Below the pieces are notes generated by a model. The model was not told the DNA's origin, searched no databases, and was given only the letters and a program-made list of their open reading frames with translations. A DNA stretch of 64,000 nucleotides from Vermamoeba vermiformis (Eukaryota > Tubulinea > Echinamoebida): contig JBEWZL010000244.1 in the NCBI GenBank assembly GCA_045837725.1, forward strand, positions 186,001 to 250,000, written 5' to 3'. The first letter of the stretch is position 1; each line of letters begins with the position of its first letter. Both the position numbers and the translations under genes were made by a program. Below, one piece after another: positions 1 through 12,525 of this stretch.

Positions 1-1429
1 TAGGCACCTATTTATTATTTGCATTGTGTTGCTTCCACGCGATATTCTACCACAGAAAAGATTTGACATTTTTGTTCTCCTTAATAGCTGGATCTGTCTA
101 TGGAGTGGCGCTAGAGTATTTAAGCATGATGCTATTCAATGCATATACCTATCCTCAATTTTTGGTGATGGTGGGACCCGTGCCCTTAATGGTAAATCGC
201 AAAAAACAACTTGGGATCGCAATTTAAATTCCTTGTTTTATCGTTATAATTTATTCATAATATCTGTTTCTTAATATGCTATAACCTACTACTATGATTA
301 ATTGATGTTTCTGTTTGGATCCAGATCGGAATAGATTGGTCGTTGATCATTTACACAGCAATGATTACGAGCGACAAGTTATCAAGAGGCGGAAAATTGG
401 TCCGAAGCTTTATAGATGCATTTTTAGTATTAAATATAGACTTTGGCATTGACGCCATTGCCATCCGATTAGGTAAATGATTTTATACTTTAATTTGCAA
501 CGATCAAATTAATTTATTGGTACTAATATATAATGTAAAGGATTTTGGACTTGGAATCCACCAGGAGTTTACTATGGAGTGCCACTGTCAAATTTTTTTG
601 CGTGGTACGTCGTTGGCTGGGGCTTCAGCTGGTGGCTCCGTTTGTTTAGAAGCAAAATACGCCGACATTGGCAATATTCAGACGAAGGATTATTCTGCAA
701 GCGTATTTTGGAGATTATAGTGCCCTTCGTAGTCGTTATTCTGTCGCTATTCGTATTGTTGATTTCTTTATTTATTTTTGGCCTATCAATGGGCCTCACC
801 GGCGTATTTGCTGGTATTACAGAAGGCTTTAATGTAGCTGATTCTAGCGTAGTTACTGCTCAGGTACGGTTATTATTTATTTAATTGGATCCGACAGTCA
901 TTCAATTTAACTGATTATTCTTCCTTCAGATTGTAATTATTTGTATATTTTTATTGCCTAGTGTATTTGTTATACTAGCCAATGTTATTACGCGACGATT
1001 TTACTACAAGCATCCGTTGACAATCGGAGCTGTCATCATCGGCATCGTTCCAGCTTGTTTCCATGGCTTCTTCTTCGTGATGATATTTTGGTTCGGCATT
1101 TATAAAGAAGCGCCTGTATTATTAGTGATATCTATAGTAATGGGAGCTATCGGTAAGACAAAACGAATTAGTTAGTCTAACGAATCCAGTACGCTAACTT
1201 ATGCTCAATTATAGGCGCATTACTACATATTTGGCCGTACTCTAAAGATATTTACTTGCGAATAAAGCGTTGCAAGCCATTTAAGGCACAAGTACGCAAG
1301 CCAGTAACGGTTGACGATCTCGAGACCGAAGACGATGAAACGAGCTTGAAAGGCGATATTAACGGAAGCGTATATGATCATCAGCCATTAATCAACGATA
1401 CCCACAATAAACCTTTTGGCGACTTGTAA
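1..1429 (+). CDS. DUF422 / Carot_biosynth (CruF-like) membrane protein, 5' partial
   Basis: A polytopic membrane protein whose first exon(s) lie left of the window. Five exons are readable (to 191, 325-472, about 540-863, 930-1153, about 1214-1429). The stretch WNPPGVYYGVPLSNFFAW near 550-610, preceded by an Asp-rich helix (GIDAIAIRLGFW) and an upstream GPVPLM-IGIDW segment, is the signature of the Carot_biosynth/DUF422 family, which includes the carotenoid hydratase CruF of bacteria and archaea. At least six hydrophobic segments are seen; the C-terminal ~60 residues are polar and acidic, probably cytosolic. The typical short introns show it is a resident eukaryotic gene. Family assignment is firm; the reaction and substrate in this organism are unknown and no other carotenoid gene is present here. 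Confidence 0.8.
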
Positions 1430-1602
1430 ACTCATAACGACCTGGATCGTCGAACTAATTTTCCATTAACTCTCGGATTTTACGTTGGATATTCGTTACT
1501 TCGGTAATTATAATAAGAAAAAACGAAAAATTGTATAAATAAGTCCTTTTTTCTTATTGTTGTTCGTGTCACACACGATCATACAACATCAGATCGGTAT
1601 TC

Positions 1603-4600
1603 ATGGACAAAACACACGACGCCAATGATATATTCAGTAACAACATGACGGAAATGACAGATCATGCGGAGTGGGAAGACTTGCTCCAATTAGGAAACGA
1701 GATTGATACGAGCGACGTTACATCCGCTGATAGCTCAGCAGATAACATTAGTTACGACAATAATTCGCCTTACAATGAGCAATATGAACCTCCTAAGAAG
1801 AAAAGAAAATTAAATGATCGCAAGAGTGAGAGTTCTCAATCAATTGGCTGGCGGATCTTGCCAATGCAATTTTCAAAAATTATTAATCAGCAGGGAATCA
1901 TTATGTAAGCATCTCGTACATTTATATCAATTTTATAATTTATTTTTAAATATTTAATGGCTGATCCAATCCCCGACAGCAACGAGCAATTTCAGTTGAA
2001 TATTCAGTGCCCTAATTTTACATTCTCTGATGACCTTAATGCGTGGCTGCACTTTAAGGGCAACAACTTTCAAGTCACAACGCACCTTGACGTACCAGAT
2101 CCGCAGTACCTCAACTCACCGCTGTTCATAGCTGCGTAAGTACTCTAACTTGTTAATAGGCTTATATTCTAACATATTTCAGAGACTATAATATACCTGT
2201 GGACTCGTTTGCGATAGAAATAAGTGCAATGTCTTCGTTCACGAACACGATCGATCACTCGCTTGTTTGTCAAATGGCACCTTCCAGAAAAGGAAAATCA
2301 GCCATCCCTCACTTGCCAATACAGCTAGGTAATAATATCAACATCATTTTCCGCGAAACTGACTGTCAAAGGTACCTCGGTCGTACATAGCAGACTGAAG
2401 TTTGAAATTGCTACAAAAAAGAAGGCGGGAACAGGACCGAGCGAATACTTTCACCTCGTAGTGTCTCTAGTGGCTGTTAATAAGGAGCTTAATATGGCTA
2501 CAACCGTGGTATCTTACGCTTCAGATCCGATGACGGTTGTCGGCACCACACCTGGTACACCATAATCGTCTTGATTATATCCCCCGATACTCACGCCTCC
2601 ATTATTTCCATTTTAGGAAGGTACGGCAAGACCAAGAAATCAGAGCCGATTGAAGACAAGTCAGTGGTGAGCACTGCCAATGACACGAATGCGCTTGCCT
2701 TACACAGCCCCGAGTCCAGTCTCTCGCCCTCAGACAACACGAGCAGCGAGGGCTGGAAGACGAGTCAGACAGCAGTGTACACGAACAACAACGTCGGCAT
2801 CAACACGAGTGAGCCCAATGAGGCCTTGACCGTGCAGGGCAATGTGTTCGTGACGGGCAACATTTATCAGCCCTCAGATCAGCGCCTCAAAACCAACTTC
2901 AAGCGCGTGTCAGACGAGGAAATGTTGCAGCACATTGAAGACATTCCGATCTACGATTATGAATGGAAAGAAGACAGCTTTCAACATCAGAAGCGACAAG
3001 CACGAGGAGGCAAGTATCGCAGCGCTGTGACTATTACTATTGACGTGTTACTAACAACGCACTGTTTAGTTATCGCGCAAGAGGTTCAAAAAGTCATTCC
3101 TGGTGCTGTCGTCAAAGTTGGACGCACCAAATTTGGCAATCAGATAGTCGAAGAGACACTCGCTGTCGATGAAAAGGTACCTAGTGTGGTTAATTACAAC
3201 AATCACCTAATGTCATATCCATAGACTTTGTTAATGGAGAACATGGGTGCTACACGGGCACTCGGCAAGAAAATGAGAGCGTTGTCGTTATGGCAGAAAA
3301 TCATCATTGCATTCATTGCTCTCGGTGCTCTCGGCGGCATTGCCTTTGGCGTGGCAATGTTCTGGCCCAAAGACGTGCCAAATTATCAATTCCCAATAGT
3401 ACGCTATGAACTATTATTTAGGCCTCAGAATTAATCGGTACCACTAGGACGTGATTGGTTATTGGAAGAACGAAGAGCGCAGTTCAGTGGCCACGACAAT
3501 ATTTTTCACGTGGAACACTGTCTCGATCAACACGCCGCAATTGACGTAAGTGCGATGCTATTTAAACAGATAACATATGTCTAATCAAGCTGCCAGGATG
3601 GTCGGTGCATTGATGACAGCACCGGTGAGGTCTGCAACACAATTCTCGTTCAAAATCAACATTACAGACAGCAGCGTGGAGAGTGAGGTTGGCAAGGTCT
3701 ACGAGTGCAGTGTTGAAGTGGCAATGTGTCCCTTAGAGTTCTTGAACATGACACTCAGTGACCCGAAGACTAGTATGTGGTAGCTCTTGCTGTTTAGTAA
3801 TCAGTAACTAACTAATTGACTGCAGAAGACGAGCAACACAAGTATCAATTCCTCTACAAACGAATCGTCAGAGACACGTTGTCTGACTTGCCGCTGCTGC
3901 AAGTGATCAATTACAAAGTGTTGTGCGGCCCTTCTGAGGCGTACATTCACCTGTCAAAGTTCTCTGAAAAGACGTAAGTAGTTATCAGTGAGTGTGACTG
4001 GTCTAATCGATGATTGCAGCAATGAGCCGGAACTCGTGCTGTCATTCAGTGACAACAATATTGTCTTGAAAGGTCACGACACGCACAACAGCACTACACT
4101 CAAGCTATTTCTGATCACGTAAGTTCTCGATGTGACACGCGTCAAATGCCGCTATTGACTCTCTGTTGCTAGTGAGGTCTATGACAACCCAGAGATTGAT
4201 TACGTCGATGCATCGCGGTCAGTGGGTCAAATCAGCAACTTCACCTCATCCACGGCGATACAAAACGTGACAGACTATTCCATACTCGTGTCCACTGAGC
4301 GCATTCGAGCACTGATCGGTGTTCGAGTCAACAACTTCAGTGTCACTGAACAGTGGACTCGTCTCTCATTCGCAGTGCTGTCGTACTCCGTGCTGAATGA
4401 GCAACAGGCAGCCAACTTCTCGTGGACCAAGAACAACACGGCACTCATTGCACCCAGCACCAACAGCACTTTGGGCGAATGGCCAGCACTGAATGTCATT
4501 CAAAGAGCTGTCTTAGACACGCCGTACAAGTGTCAAGGCTTCGACTATGACATGTCAGGGCTGTACCTGTCCAATTACACTGCTGCGCTGAGCACACCTG

Positions 4601-5003
4601 ATCTATTGTATGACGGCAGTTGCTATCATCCGCTGTTCACTTCAGTCGTGGAATACGATGACTTTGGATTCATTAGGTACGCAATTAACCCTCTGCATTT
4701 AATGTTCTGACACGCTGCGAATGTAGTGACATCGGCAACGTTCCCTTGAGTGATGTCTCGGTCCAAACTGCGCTGTCCAATCCATTGCCCTTCAAGTCAG
4801 TGCTCGATGTAGCCGCCAACAGCACTTACATCGCGTTTGAAACGAAGCAGCATGTGAGAGCACTGTTCGCATTCAAAGTGGTCTCCCAGGCAAATTATCA
4901 GCTCACCATTGATTGGGTGCCGCTGTTCTTCGCCAAAGAGCAAATCACTTCCTTCGCGCCTGGCTTCAGTTGGAGTGCCAAAAATAAGCTCACCGCTATG
5001 TAA
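1603..5003 (+). CDS. Myelin regulatory factor (MYRF/MrfA)-like membrane-bound transcription factor
   Basis: Multi-exon gene, roughly 900 residues. Order: acidic N-terminal region with a basic KKKRK cluster (1795-1815, possible NLS); an NDT80/PhoG-like DNA-binding domain (about 1975-2570); an intramolecular-chaperone S74-type domain (about 2790-3240) with NVGINTSEPNEAL and PSDQRLK; a transmembrane helix (about 3280-3360); and a long lumenal C-terminal region rich in NxS/T sites, like the MYRF C-terminal domains. In MYRF the S74-type domain trimerises and self-cleaves before a Ser helped by a Lys five residues on; both are visible here (S in PSD, K in RLK), so autoproteolysis should work. One intron (3010 to about 3070) uses a GC donor, which is required to keep the conserved VIAQEV in frame. 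In Dictyostelium MrfA controls prestalk differentiation. The start is the first in-frame ATG; another ATG (1957) lies in an intron. Confidence 0.9.
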
Positions 5004-5253
5004 AATAACGCATCACATGTAAATAGGCCCTTGAATCGTAAAACTGTTGTTTATTTCGCTAATTTCTTAATTTACAAAACTGAAAAGACGAACACTCGCT
5101 TGAGGTCCGTCAATTGGTTGTTAACGTCTTTGTGTTTTAAGGGGTGTATGGTGTGTTGATTTGCGGCGTGTTGTTGGTTATTGGGGTCGAAATATTGGTT
5201 ATATAAAACAGAATATTGTTATCAAAGTCGAAGAGGCATTGTTCAGGCCACAA

Positions 5254-7913
5254 CTACGACATCAATTTCATTACTGCGTGCAGACCATAGAGTAGTTCGG
5301 CCTGTCGTCGTGCTTCAGTGGCCAGCAGTGCAATGTGACATTTTTCCTGTGAAGAGAGTTAGCACGCGTCAAAGGTCTCGTGACCGGTGAAGTACGTACA
5401 CTGGGCTTGAGATTGTAGCCGAGATTTACGACGTCGTGACGAGTGATTGTGTGAGGCACGCAGACCATCTTCTTTATGTACAGCTTGAGTTGTTTGTTCA
5501 TGAACATGTTCACGAGACTGTAGTCGTAGTCGTCGTGCAGCAGACCTTGAATACGATGCACGTAGTACCACACTGAGCGACGGAACGGTGACGTGTCCAG
5601 CCCTCCTTCTTCGTTGAAACTAAAATGACACGTGTCAACCGCTGTAATTGGAATAGAATAAGCGCTCAAGATACCTGTTATCAGTCATGTTGAAGATGTG
5701 TTCGAACTCTTCCTCCAACAAATTAGCGGCTTCAGAGTAGTACGTCTTCATCAGTTCATAGCCCTGTTCTCGCCACGAATAGTCTTCCACGTGAAACACG
5801 TCGTAGCCCTTCGCTTTGACATCAAAATCCACGTGTGCCATGACGTGACTGCCGATGTACTTCTGACAAATGTCTGACGCGTTCTTCTCGTTCTGACCAC
5901 TCGTGCCTCGCGTGGCATCCTCGCTCAAATTCGCGTCTTGTCCGGCCTGTTCGAACAAGTGTTTGCGTTCTTCAGCGGGCAGTTCACGCTCTTCTTCGTG
6001 TTTCTGCTTCAGCTTTTCAATCACTTGTGCGTTGTTCGAGTCCTCTTCAGCCTCCGCGCTGTCATCGCCACTCGTCTCCTGGGCTGTCAGACCTTCGTAA
6101 TCGACTTCAGGTGTGATGCCCATGCCCCACACGACACCAGCCAAGGCGCGGAAGCTGGCCATCAACACGAGCGCGTGCACGAGTTCAGCCACGGACCACG
6201 CGTCCTCGCCTTTAATCAGCGCTGCAATGTGTTCTTTGTTGAGCTGCCACGGCTGATGCGCGAGAATGGCATTGATCTCCAACAAGTTCTGCATCTTTTT
6301 GGGAATTTTGTGCACGCCTTCGAGCCAATCAGGATCACCGTCGTTGAGCAGGAACTCAATCTCTTGTTGCCGCACTAAATACGCGCATTCAAAGCGACTT
6401 GCGGACTGCATGGCACGTGTCAGAATTCATTCACAAATTAATTATTAATAAATAATATTGTATATATCATGTGATATCTATTATTGGCCTTATAATCGAA
6501 TCAATCAATTGAACATCAACGTACCAATATGGCAATGTAATTTCTCAAGTGCAAGGGCAGTGGACCAGGTTCTTTCATCATCAAGTCGTACATTTCCATG
6601 AATTTAGTGAAGTAGCTCGGGTGCCAGGCCAGCACGCGGTCAATGTGACTGACACGGCCCGTCTCCAAAAAGATTTCTTTGAATATTGTGGCCACGGGCT
6701 CTTGTTTGGTATCGATGGGCACGACTGATTTGGGGAAGAATATTGATGGTCCTGGGCTCGGAGTGGGGCACTGAATGCCGCGCAACTTGAGCTCCTAAAA
6801 AGGAAATTAAGCCAGGTTAGAAACAAACAATTTTTCTTTAGTTAGCCAATATGCAAATAGCTCTAATTACTGTCTTGCGATCATCTATTAGCCCTTTGAT
6901 ATTATTTAAAAATATTTCAATTTTTTTTGCAATTATCGGGCAGATCCGTCAAAGTGAGAGAGCGAACACAAGCAAATTCTGTTAAATTTCTAAAGGCAGC
7001 ACATATCTTTGGCCAGTACACATAGCGATCGTTGGGGGTTATATTGGAGCTTATAGTAATGTGCTAGGCCTATTTAATGAGTAATTGCTTACCGATTTAA
7101 TTGACGCGAGATACTCGCCGAAAGCAGTCCTAATATCGGCAAAAGGAGCCTCACTGGACATCAGAACTAATGTCGGGAGTTGAGCCTAGTCATGTCTATT
7201 AGTATCGGGCCATTGGAGTGATTAATTGATTAAAACACAGCGGAAATATCGCATCCGCTTTAGATTTGCCATCTGGGTTTTAAATTGCAAATTGACGAAC
7301 AAAATTGAATCGATTCAATTGTAGTGTTATATTGGCAAAATAAATTAAATTATCGATGCAAGTCTAGCTTCAGAGTAGCGAGCTGAAAACTTTTTTCCAA
7401 TCTTACCTTGATAAGTCCGCAATCGCTTTCGAGAGATGCATTCAATGCTTGTATAATCGCGCCTAATACTCTTCTGCGTACAAATACTTCGGGTGACAAT
7501 AAAGATCTGAAAAATAATATGCTGTGATCATCTGCATCCACCTGTACAAACGCGCCGTCTGCTGAAACACGCATATCCTCTTCATCTGTATTTTTAAAGA
7601 ATATAAGTATGACTTGCACGATACTAGGTCACGATCCAAGACAGCTGGCCAATTTAAAATAAATAAGATCTGGATTTCGTGATTCAGTTTTAAGCAAGAA
7701 ACCAAAACGCATACCATCCGGCTCTATTGCGAAATGATAGTCAGACAATCCACTTTGCGACTTCTCACTTCGATTTGTGTTTGCGGTATGGTCGGCGCTA
7801 TCGTCATCAGGCTGTGAACCAAATGCGTTGCCCCAGCGCGGAGAGTTCGACTCGCCTCCCCCACCAGGCTCTATTTTATCCCTCGAACTCTTGAGCATGT
7901 TAAGATTCAGCAT
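5254..7913 (-). CDS. Sestrin
   Basis: Seven exons on the minus strand, about 600 residues. The centre (exon ending near 6410) aligns with sestrins: LAWHPSYFTKF, GPLPLHLRNYIAIL, CAYLV, GDPDWLEG, AHQPWQLNKEHI, WSVAELVHALVL. The C-terminal half carries DDYDY, YIKKMVCVP and a last exon ending EARRQAELLYG, which contains the Glu used for leucine sensing in human SESN2. Sestrins restrain TORC1 through GATOR2 and share an alkylhydroperoxidase-like fold. In the putative redox triad Cys and Tyr are kept (C-A-Y) but the distal His is Gln (ECAYLVRQQ). The C-terminus after the 5350-5395 intron was placed by frame continuity. The Asp pair of DDYDY, implicated in GATOR2 binding, is intact. Convergent with the MYRF-like gene. 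Confidence 0.93.
5626..5637. repeat. TGACACGTGTCA palindrome
   Basis: Exact copy in a sestrin intron, within about 20 nt of the 3' splice site. Confidence 0.7.
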
Positions 7914-8037
7914 GTTGAATGAGCTGCGTGCGCGGCGGAAAGCACAAAAAGTTCACTCGGCCCTGGGAGAACATCCAATTTGAATTTCAGCGCAGATTGC
8001 GTTATTTATTCCCTCCATCAATCGGCAATACTACACC

Positions 8038-11000
8038 ATGAGTCAATTTATCTATCCTGAAACTCGTCGTGACGAAACTGTCTTCGACACGTACGGCACT
8101 GAGAAAGTTGCTGATCCTTATCAATGGCTTGAAGATCCGGACTCTGAAGAGACTACAGTACGTCTAAATAAGATAATTTTAAATATTATGGATCCTCATT
8201 GATATTAGGCTTGGGTTGCTAGTCAAAACAGAGTAACTGACGCTTTCTTGAACTCCATCCCTATCAGAAGCAAAATTAAAGATAGGTAATTATCGTGCTT
8301 ATTGTGTCATTGTGGTATTAAAATTCCACGTAACGACCTGATATTCATTTGTAAAATAATTATTAGTCTTCAATTTGAGAGAAAACCGCAAAGTTTTTCG
8401 CTTTAGCGTTCAGTTTGTGGCAGATAATTAATGATAATTATAGAATGACCGAATTGTACAATTATCCTAAATATGGATGCCCATTCAAGCGCGGTGACAA
8501 GTAAGTCAACTATCAGATCTGGCTGTACTTTTTCATGCGACGATTCTTACCTTAATTTCCAGGTATTATTTCTTTAAAAATGATGGCCTTCAAAACCAAG
8601 ATGTCTTGTACCGTCAAAACACCCTCACTGCTGAACCTGAAGTACGTTAACACAATCTGCAACTACTAATACATCACCGAGCTCTTTTGTTAAAACATCG
8701 ATAATACACTTATACTAACGTTCTATTTGTAGATGTTTTTCGATCCCAACAAGTTGTCTGATGACGGCACCGTGTCATTGAGTCGCCTGTCATTCTCGGA
8801 GTGAGTACAGTGTTAATCTTTGCAACTATTTCTAGCGTTATTAACGCCAAGACCTATTATAGGAGCGGAGATTACTTTGCGTACATGATTTCCAAGTCTG
8901 GATCTGATTGGAACACCATCAAAGTCAAACCCACGCGTGATGGCACCGAATTCAATGTAATTGCCAAAAATGGTTATTCTGACTGACGGTATTAATCACA
9001 TGACTCTATTAGGCTGACCAATTGGGTGAGAGTCTCGAATGGGTCAAGTTCTCGGGCCTGTCTTGGACGCACGACAACAAGGGATTTTTCTACTCTCGTT
9101 ATCCGCAACCCGCTAGTCTCAAGGGTGGTACGGTGACTTGTTTGACAGCTGTCAATGACACGTGTCTAACGCAATCTTACATTAGAATCGGATGAGGCTA
9201 AGAAGGGCTCAGAGGTCGATGCATCAGTCGACCACGCAGTGTACTATCACTTCATTGGCACCAAGCAAGAAGAGGACAAATTGATCTTCAACTCCCCTGA
9301 AAATCCCGTGAGTATCAGCTAGACAGTATTGGAACACGTGCTGACAGATATTTCCTTATTTAGAAATGGCTTATTGGTGCTGACGTGAGCGAGGACGGTC
9401 AATATGTGATTATTGAAATTTCACAAGATTGTGACCCCGTCAATTTGTTCTATTACTGCGAGCTCTCCAAGCTTGATTTGAAGAATTTGACTGGCCCCAT
9501 TCCTGTCGTCAAGCTGATCGATGAATTCAAGGCCAAGTTCTCTTACGTGACTAACGAGGTCAGTCGAGTGCAGTCAGGCACTTCACAGTGACTAACACAT
9601 GCTTGCAGGGCACTTTGTTCTATTTGAAATCCAATTTGAATGCCCCCAAGGACAAGTTGATTGCCATTGATCTCGCACACCCCGAAGAGTCTGCGTGGAA
9701 AGAGATCATTCCTGAGCGCGAGAACGAAGTCTTGTCACTCGTTGGCTGCGTCAATCACGACAAGTTGCTCGTCATTCACATGAAGGACATTTGCGTAAGT
9801 GACGCTAGAGTTGCATCTATAACGCAGTAGGTAACACGCTCTGATAGGACTATATGGGCCTCTACGACTTGAACGGCAAGTTGTTGGAGAACATTCCCAT
9901 GCCAACACTCGGCACCATCGTGGACTTGCAAGGCCGCAAGAACCAGACTGAATTCTTTTACAAGTTCAGTTCGTTCCTCAGTCCTGCTTCGTTCTTCCAC
10001 TACGACTTCAACAAGCCGCAAGACCAACGCAACAAGCTCTTCAGAGAAGTTAATGTCAAGGACTTTGATGCCAGCGAGTACGAGACTCAACAAGTGTTCT
10101 ACAACAGCAAGGACGGCACGCGCATTCCAATGTTCTTGGTGCACAAGAAAGGTCTCGTCAAGGACGGCAACAACCCCGTGCTGCTCTATGGGTAAGAAGC
10201 ATTTAAGCACGCTCATATTGATGCACAATCTAATACAATGTATAGGTATGGAGGCTTCAGCATTTCCATTCAACCCTACTTCAGTGCACTCAGAGTCGTG
10301 TTGTTGAAGCACTTGCACGGTATCTTCGCCGTGGCCAACATCCGTGGTGGAGCTGAGTACGGTGAAGAGTGGCACAAAGCAGGCACGAAGGACAAGAAAC
10401 AGAACTGCTTCGATGACTTCTGTGCTGGTAAGTTGTGATACCTCTCATCGATGACCAAGCACTAACGCTTGTTTAGCTGCTGAATATTTGATTGACAACA
10501 AATACTCTCGCCCCGAAAAGATTGCTATCAACGGTGGCTCAAACGGTGGTTTGCTCGTTGCGTACGTACCAGCCTTGCTTCGTGTTATGAATTGATGTAA
10601 CCTCTCAAATGTAGTGCCTGTGCCAATCAACGCCCCGAACTGTTCGGCGTTGCTGTCCCTCAAGTCGGTGTGTTGGACATGCTCAAGTTCCACAAGTTTA
10701 CTATTGGTTACGCTTGGACCTCTGACTATGGTTGTGCTGACAACGCTGAGGACTTTAAATACTTGATTAAGTACGTTCTGAGGAATCCTAATCTGTTGCG
10801 GCAATGATATTAACTCAAATGTTAGGTACTCGCCCCTGCACAATGTTCCCAAGAAGAAATACCCCGCGCTCTTGGTGACGACTGCTGATCACGACGACAG
10901 AGTAAGTGTCATGCATGACAAGACTTCGTCTCTTTTCAGCATTCTAATGTATAATGCACAGGTGTCTCCTCTGCACAGCTTCAAATACATCTCGGAAGTG

Positions 11001-11168
11001 CAACATCAACTCGGCAAAGAGTCATTCCAAACTGCACCGCTGTTGATTCGCATTGAGACCAAGGCTGGTCACGGAGCTGGCAAACCAACCACCAAGATCA
11101 TTCAAGAGTACGCTGATATGTACTCCTTCATCTTTGAGAACTTGAAGCTGCAGTGGTTCGATAACTGA
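8038..11168 (+). CDS. Prolyl oligopeptidase (prolyl endopeptidase, S9A)
   Basis: A many-exon gene encoding about 700 residues, the usual family length. It starts [20 protein letters not shown] and [16 protein letters not shown], the classic N-terminus. A seven-bladed propeller follows, then the alpha/beta hydrolase domain. The catalytic Ser lies in GGSNGG (about 10530-10550), the Asp in TADHDDRV (about 10885) and the His in [10 protein letters not shown] (about 11070). It cleaves short peptides after proline and is cytosolic; no signal peptide is seen. Exons are split by 50-110 nt introns, one following directly after the active-site Ser exon. Short 3' flank before the prefoldin gene, which is convergent. 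Very confident. Confidence 0.96.
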
Positions 11169-11301
11169 GCTGTAACGTGATTGGTCCGCAGTAAATCATT
11201 ACTCGTGCTAACTACTTGTGTTTTTATCAACAATTCGACTTGGTGTTTAACCCGCGCCGTTAATTCGATTACAATAATAATAATAATACGGTGATATTAG
11301 T

Positions 11302-12296
11302 CTATGAAGAGCCAGTCTGGTTTTGCTTCTTTCTCCTCTTAACGTCCCAATTGTAGACACGCGCAATATCTGAATGAAAAGTCAAGGAAACAACAATATG
11401 CGCAGTGTTAAGTAAGTGATGGGTAGTACTATGTTAATATGTAAAGGATACTGACTTCAAGAGTGGTGATTTGATCTTTCAAAAAGTTAATTTCTTTGTC
11501 CAATCGCTCCATGGTGCTCGTGGCATTCAGACGATTGTTTTCTAACAGACCAATGGCCTCTTCAAAGGGGTATTCAACCATCACATTGGCCTATAGTGAT
11601 TGATCAATATGAGCACTACAAATATACTGTGGCTATACATACACCGAGCCACAAGCAGACGGAATTGGTCTTCTTGATCTGAGCGGGCAAGTGGATGCCG
11701 TAAGTCAACTCGAATGTCGTGTTAACTGCTTCATCTGAGTCCTATTAACATAATACACATGTCATTAATATGCTGAAGTCCTCGTGCTTAGTAATTACTT
11801 GTTTTGATTGCAAAAACTTGACTGTTTCCAGTGTTCGCTCGATCTCTGGAATCTTTGCTTTCATATTGGCTCTTTGTTGATTAATACGACCCTCTAAACT
11901 CTTGAACTTGCTATAGTACAATTATTAATGCGTGTAATCTGTAGACAGTAAGACTAATCGATGTAAATTAATTATTGGCTCGAGAAGGCATTAAAAATTA
12001 TTGTTAGTACCAATATATTATCTACAATACATAATTTTAATTTTAAAATTACCTGTAAGTATCTTGGAAGTGTTGCAAAACAACATCTGCGGATTCGCCT
12101 CGTTTTTGCATAAATTCATCGACATTTTCCTAACAATATCGTATTGAATAATTATTTTTGCATTATATTTATAAAAAATCAATTGTATTTTCGCTGGATC
12201 TGATCAAACAAGAAGGCTAGCTCGATAAACAAAGAGACCTACGATGAATGGCATCTGGAGAGAAGTCGGTGCTACGTCAGTATTATCAGCACTCAT
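11302..12296 (-). CDS. Prefoldin subunit 3 (VBP1)
   Basis: Small multi-exon gene on the minus strand, about 190 residues. Readable exons give MSADNTDVAPTSLQMPFI, then VDEFMQKRGESADVVLQHFQ, then KSLEGRINQQRANMKAKI, then TFELTYGIHLPAQI and VCLWLGANVMVEYPFEEA. The last exon gives TSTMERLDKEINFLKDQI. This is the alpha-class prefoldin layout: two coiled-coil arms flanking beta hairpins. Prefoldin 3 is part of the hexamer that delivers nascent actin and tubulin to CCT. Divergent from the UBR7-like gene with a shared 229 bp upstream region. Confidence 0.92.
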
Positions 12297-12525
12297 GTTT
12301 GATATTTGTTCTGTGCTTGTGCTGCCGATCAGAATAAATAAGACAAGGATAATACACGAGTCAGAGACAACCAGTTGCAGTGCACAGTACAGCTAATTAT
12401 GGCCAAGCTTACCAGAAGTTAACATCCACTGTCGTGCACTATCGCCATGAACATCACTTTCGAGGGCAGTTCAAGCTGAAAATCAATTTGGCCTTCGCGC
12501 CATATTTACATTTATACTGCACACG
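12297..12525. promoter_or_regulatory. Shared upstream region of prefoldin 3 and UBR7-like genes
   Basis: The start codons of two divergent genes are 229 bp apart, so this interval must hold both promoters. No strong TATA box is visible. This is inference from gene layout only. Confidence 0.5.
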
